Source of the DNA: an uncultured Pelagibacteraceae bacterium
GTDB lineage: Bacteria; Pseudomonadota; Alphaproteobacteria; Pelagibacterales; Pelagibacteraceae
Direction of reading: 5' to 3'
Assembly: GCA_902625825.1 (NCBI GenBank)
Contig: CACOCL010000009.1
Location: forward strand, 1 to 33,225
DNA length: 33,225 nucleotides
How positions within the stretch are numbered: the first letter of the stretch is position 1; every line of letters starts with the position of its first letter. The notes under the pieces were generated by a model that was not told the origin of the DNA, made no database searches, and was given only the letters and a program-made list of their open reading frames with translations. The position numbers were made by a program, and so were the translations under genes. Positions 31,222-33,225 of the stretch are shown here, one piece after another.

Positions 31222-32145
31222 ATGCAACAATTTAGTTTATGTTTTGGTAAGGTAAAAAAAGATTGTTTAAAATTTATTAAATCTCAAGAAACAAAAGCTG
31301 ATAAGTTTAAAAACAAAGAGAAAATGATTAAGTCTTTTTTAATTCCATTATGTTTTTGGATTAGTAAAAAAACTGATAAAAAAAGACCTTATTTTGTGGG
31401 TTTAGCAGGAGGTCAGGGAACTGGGAAAACCACAATCAGTTCCTTAATAAGAATTATTTTAACAAAATATTTCAAATTAAACGTATTTAGGATTTCAATA
31501 GATGATTTCTATAAAACAAGAAAAGAACGAATAAGTTTATCAAAAAGGGTTCATCCTATGCTTATGACAAGAGGAGTGCCAGGAACTCATGATATTAATA
31601 TGATGCTCAATTTCTTTAAAAAAACAAAAAGCAGAAAATTTAAAAGATTAAAATTACCTACATTCAATAAAGCAATTGATGACAGATTTACTAAAAAAAG
31701 ATGGTATGATTTAAAAAAAAGACCAGATGTAATTATTTTTGAAGGATGGTGCGTTGGTGCAAGATCAGAAAAAAATGCTACTTTGAGAAAAACAATTAAT
31801 TCGATGGAAAAGACTAAAGATCAAAAACAGATTTGGAGAAAATTTGTTAATCAACAATTAAAATCAAACTACAAAAACTTATTTTCACAATTAAATTGTT
31901 TAATTTATCTAAAGGCTAAAAATTTTAGTTTATTGCAAAAATGGAGATTAAAACAAGAGAGAAAACTTTGGGTTAATAGCAAAGTGAAATCAAAAATAAT
32001 GAGCAGGGGAGATGTATTAAATTTTATGCAAACATATCAAAGAATTACACAAAACATGTTTAGATTTACTCCTAAATACGCATCAGTTATATTAAATTTA
32101 AATAGTAATCATCAAATCAAATCTGCAGTATATAAAAGAATATGA
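31222..32145 (+). CDS. P-loop kinase, plant-type D-glycerate 3-kinase/Tda10-like
   Basis: This 307-residue protein has Walker A GLAGGQGTGKTT (about 60-71), then RISIDDFYKTRKER, the HPMLMTRGVPGTHDI motif, KLPTFNKAIDDR and IFEGWCVGAR, which is the order seen in plant chloroplast glycerate kinase GLYK and yeast Tda10, related to the uridine/pantothenate kinase fold. GLYK phosphorylates D-glycerate to 3-phosphoglycerate, the end of photorespiratory or glycolate/serine-cycle carbon recovery. The late part (QERKLW, FMQTYQRITQNMF) also fits the family. The substrate call is by resemblance. The first ~50 residues are Lys-rich and less conserved. The stop overlaps the tolC ATG by 4 bp (ATGA). Confidence 0.8.
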   Translation: MQQFSLCFGKVKKDCLKFIKSQETKADKFKNKEKMIKSFLIPLCFWISKKTDKKRPYFVGLAGGQGTGKTTISSLIRIILTKYFKLNVFRISIDDFYKTRKERISLSKRVHPMLMTRGVPGTHDINMMLNFFKKTKSRKFKRLKLPTFNKAIDDRFTKKRWYDLKKRPDVIIFEGWCVGARSEKNATLRKTINSMEKTKDQKQIWRKFVNQQLKSNYKNLFSQLNCLIYLKAKNFSLLQKWRLKQERKLWVNSKVKSKIMSRGDVLNFMQTYQRITQNMFRFTPKYASVILNLNSNHQIKSAVYKRI

Positions 32146-33225
32146 AAAAAATTTTAATATTTCTAATAAGTTTTTTATTTTTACATAAAGGTGTTTACGC
32201 TGAAACTTTTACTACTGCACTTAAAAAGACATTTAAAAATAATCCAGAACTCAATGCAGAAAGAGAGAGTTTAAATATTTCTGAGCAAGAACTTAAAATT
32301 TCTAAAGGCTCATATCTCCCATCAGTCACTTTAAGTGGAAGTAAAAGCAACGAAGATACTGATAAATTGACAAATAGAGACGGTTCTAGTGCATCAATTA
32401 CAGATGTAAATCCATCAACGCAATCAATTACAATTACACAAACCTTAATTGATTTTGGTAGAGTTGCAGATATAAAAAAAAATAAGATTGGAGTTGAGAT
32501 TGCAAAAGCTAAACTTTTAAAAAAAGAACAAGAAATTCTCTTCAAATCAATTCAAGCTTATACAGGTTTAGTTTCAGCAAACGAAAAGCTTAAAATAAAT
32601 AGATCAAATGTTAATCTTTTAGATCGTCAAGTTGAAACAGATAGAATCAGACTTGAGAGAGGAAACATTTCTTTATCAGATGTTGCACAATCAGAGTCTT
32701 CTTTAGCAGGTGCTCAAGCAAAGCTTATTCAAGCAGAAAATGATTTATTAACAAGCAAATTGAATTATGAAAATATTATTGGAGAGTTAAATGATCCAGA
32801 ATCATTAGATAAATCATCTATATTTCAAGTTAGACTTCCATTAGAATTAAATTCTGCGTTACAATTGTCAGAAAAAAATAACCCAGATTTAATTATTGCT
32901 AAACTAGAGTATGAGCAATCAAAAAAGGATACAATTGGAGCAAGATCTGATCTAGCGCCATCTGCCACTTTATCATTTGATAGAACTCAAACTGACGATT
33001 TAAGCTCAACATATGACGAAAAAGATCAAGATACACTAAAAGCTACGGTTACATGGCCTTTTTTTTCTGGTGGAAAGAATTATGCTAATTTGAAAAAGTC
33101 TAAAAGTTTAGAATTGCAAAAAAATTTACTACTTGAAAACATGACAACCAAAAATTTGACTGATGTTGCAAGTGCTTGGTCTAATTATCAATCAAGTCAA
33201 AGTTTATTAAATTCAGTTAGAGCAC
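32142..33225 (+). CDS. tolC: TolC-family outer-membrane efflux protein, N-terminal part (runs off window)
   Basis: This trimeric outer-membrane channel serves type I secretion and multidrug efflux. The ATG overlaps the kinase stop; the frame stays open to the last base (361 codons seen of an expected ~440-480). A signal peptide (MKKILIFLISFLFLHKGVYA, cut before ETF) precedes ALKKTFKNNPELNAERESL, the opening of the OEP repeat. Further family marks are SKGSYLPSVTLSGS, ITQTLIDFGR, the RLERGNISLSDVAQSESSLAGAQAKLIQAENDL coiled coil, ALQLSEKNNPDLIIAKLEYEQSK opening the second repeat and ATVTWPFFSGG. No inner-membrane partner is inside the window. Confidence 0.92.
   Translation, partial: MKKILIFLISFLFLHKGVYAETFTTALKKTFKNNPELNAERESLNISEQELKISKGSYLPSVTLSGSKSNEDTDKLTNRDGSSASITDVNPSTQSITITQTLIDFGRVADIKKNKIGVEIAKAKLLKKEQEILFKSIQAYTGLVSANEKLKINRSNVNLLDRQVETDRIRLERGNISLSDVAQSESSLAGAQAKLIQAENDLLTSKLNYENIIGELNDPESLDKSSIFQVRLPLELNSALQLSEKNNPDLIIAKLEYEQSKKDTIGARSDLAPSATLSFDRTQTDDLSSTYDEKDQDTLKATVTWPFFSGGKNYANLKKSKSLELQKNLLLENMTTKNLTDVASAWSNYQSSQSLLNSVRA

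Noticed and set aside
1-33225. CRISPR arrays, insertion sequences, prophage genes
   Set aside because: No regularly spaced repeats, transposase or integrase motifs, or terminal inverted repeats were found when reading either strand.

Overview
The window looks like a chromosomal segment of a SAR11-type alphaproteobacterium (Candidatus Pelagibacter or a close relative). The reasons are the very AT-rich DNA, genes packed with gaps of 0-60 bp, many overlapping or abutting convergent gene ends, a proteorhodopsin followed by ferredoxin and a ferredoxin reductase, an alphaproteobacterial lpxC-bamD-ligA order, and an alphaproteobacterial-type SOS box. I see no IS element, phage gene, CRISPR array or rRNA. 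No gene-free stretch exceeds about 210 bp.

Layout. 1-434: 3' part of an FtsA-like cell-division gene cut by the window edge. 499-4339: lpxC, bamD, ligA (envelope and replication). 4322-8049 (minus): aminopeptidase P and uvrD. 8084-9574: an AsmA-like membrane-anchored protein. 9562-10950 (minus): fumC. 11014-11385: a MazG/PRA-PH-like pyrophosphohydrolase. 11382-13211 (minus): nadC and nadA, for quinolinate to NAD. 13272-13357: tRNA-Leu(GAG). 13362-14249 (minus): ygfZ. 14293-15600: dihydroorotase. 15593-17819 (minus): SMR transporter and propionyl-CoA synthetase. 18032-20849: a blue-tuned proteorhodopsin with its own strong terminator, then 2Fe-2S ferredoxin, TrxR-like ferredoxin-NADP reductase and a glutathione transferase. 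20850-21629 (minus): dksA followed by two tiny overlapping membrane-protein ORFs. 21709-29038: a tight five-gene run of GT39-like glycosyltransferase, GT2 glycosyltransferase, PEP carboxylase, PL5-type alginate lyase and a heparin-lyase-like protein. 29040-30690 (minus): umuC and umuD with a LexA box touching the umuD start. 30855-33225: GFA-domain protein, glycerate-kinase-like P-loop protein and a truncated tolC.

How it fits together. Most of the window is housekeeping metabolism of a streamlined heterotroph. The light-energy module (rhodopsin, ferredoxin, reductase) stands next to short-chain acyl-CoA activation (prpE) and shares with it a 212-bp regulatory interval containing three dyads. 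The most unusual regions are the 21.7-29.0 kb run, which joins sugar transfer, anaplerotic carbon fixation and two secreted polysaccharide lyases; the two micro-ORFs that fill the gap behind dksA; and the N-terminal-edge FtsA-like gene, which seems to lack the second actin lobe.

Limits: everything here is read by eye from sequence. Family calls rest on recognised motifs, not on searches.
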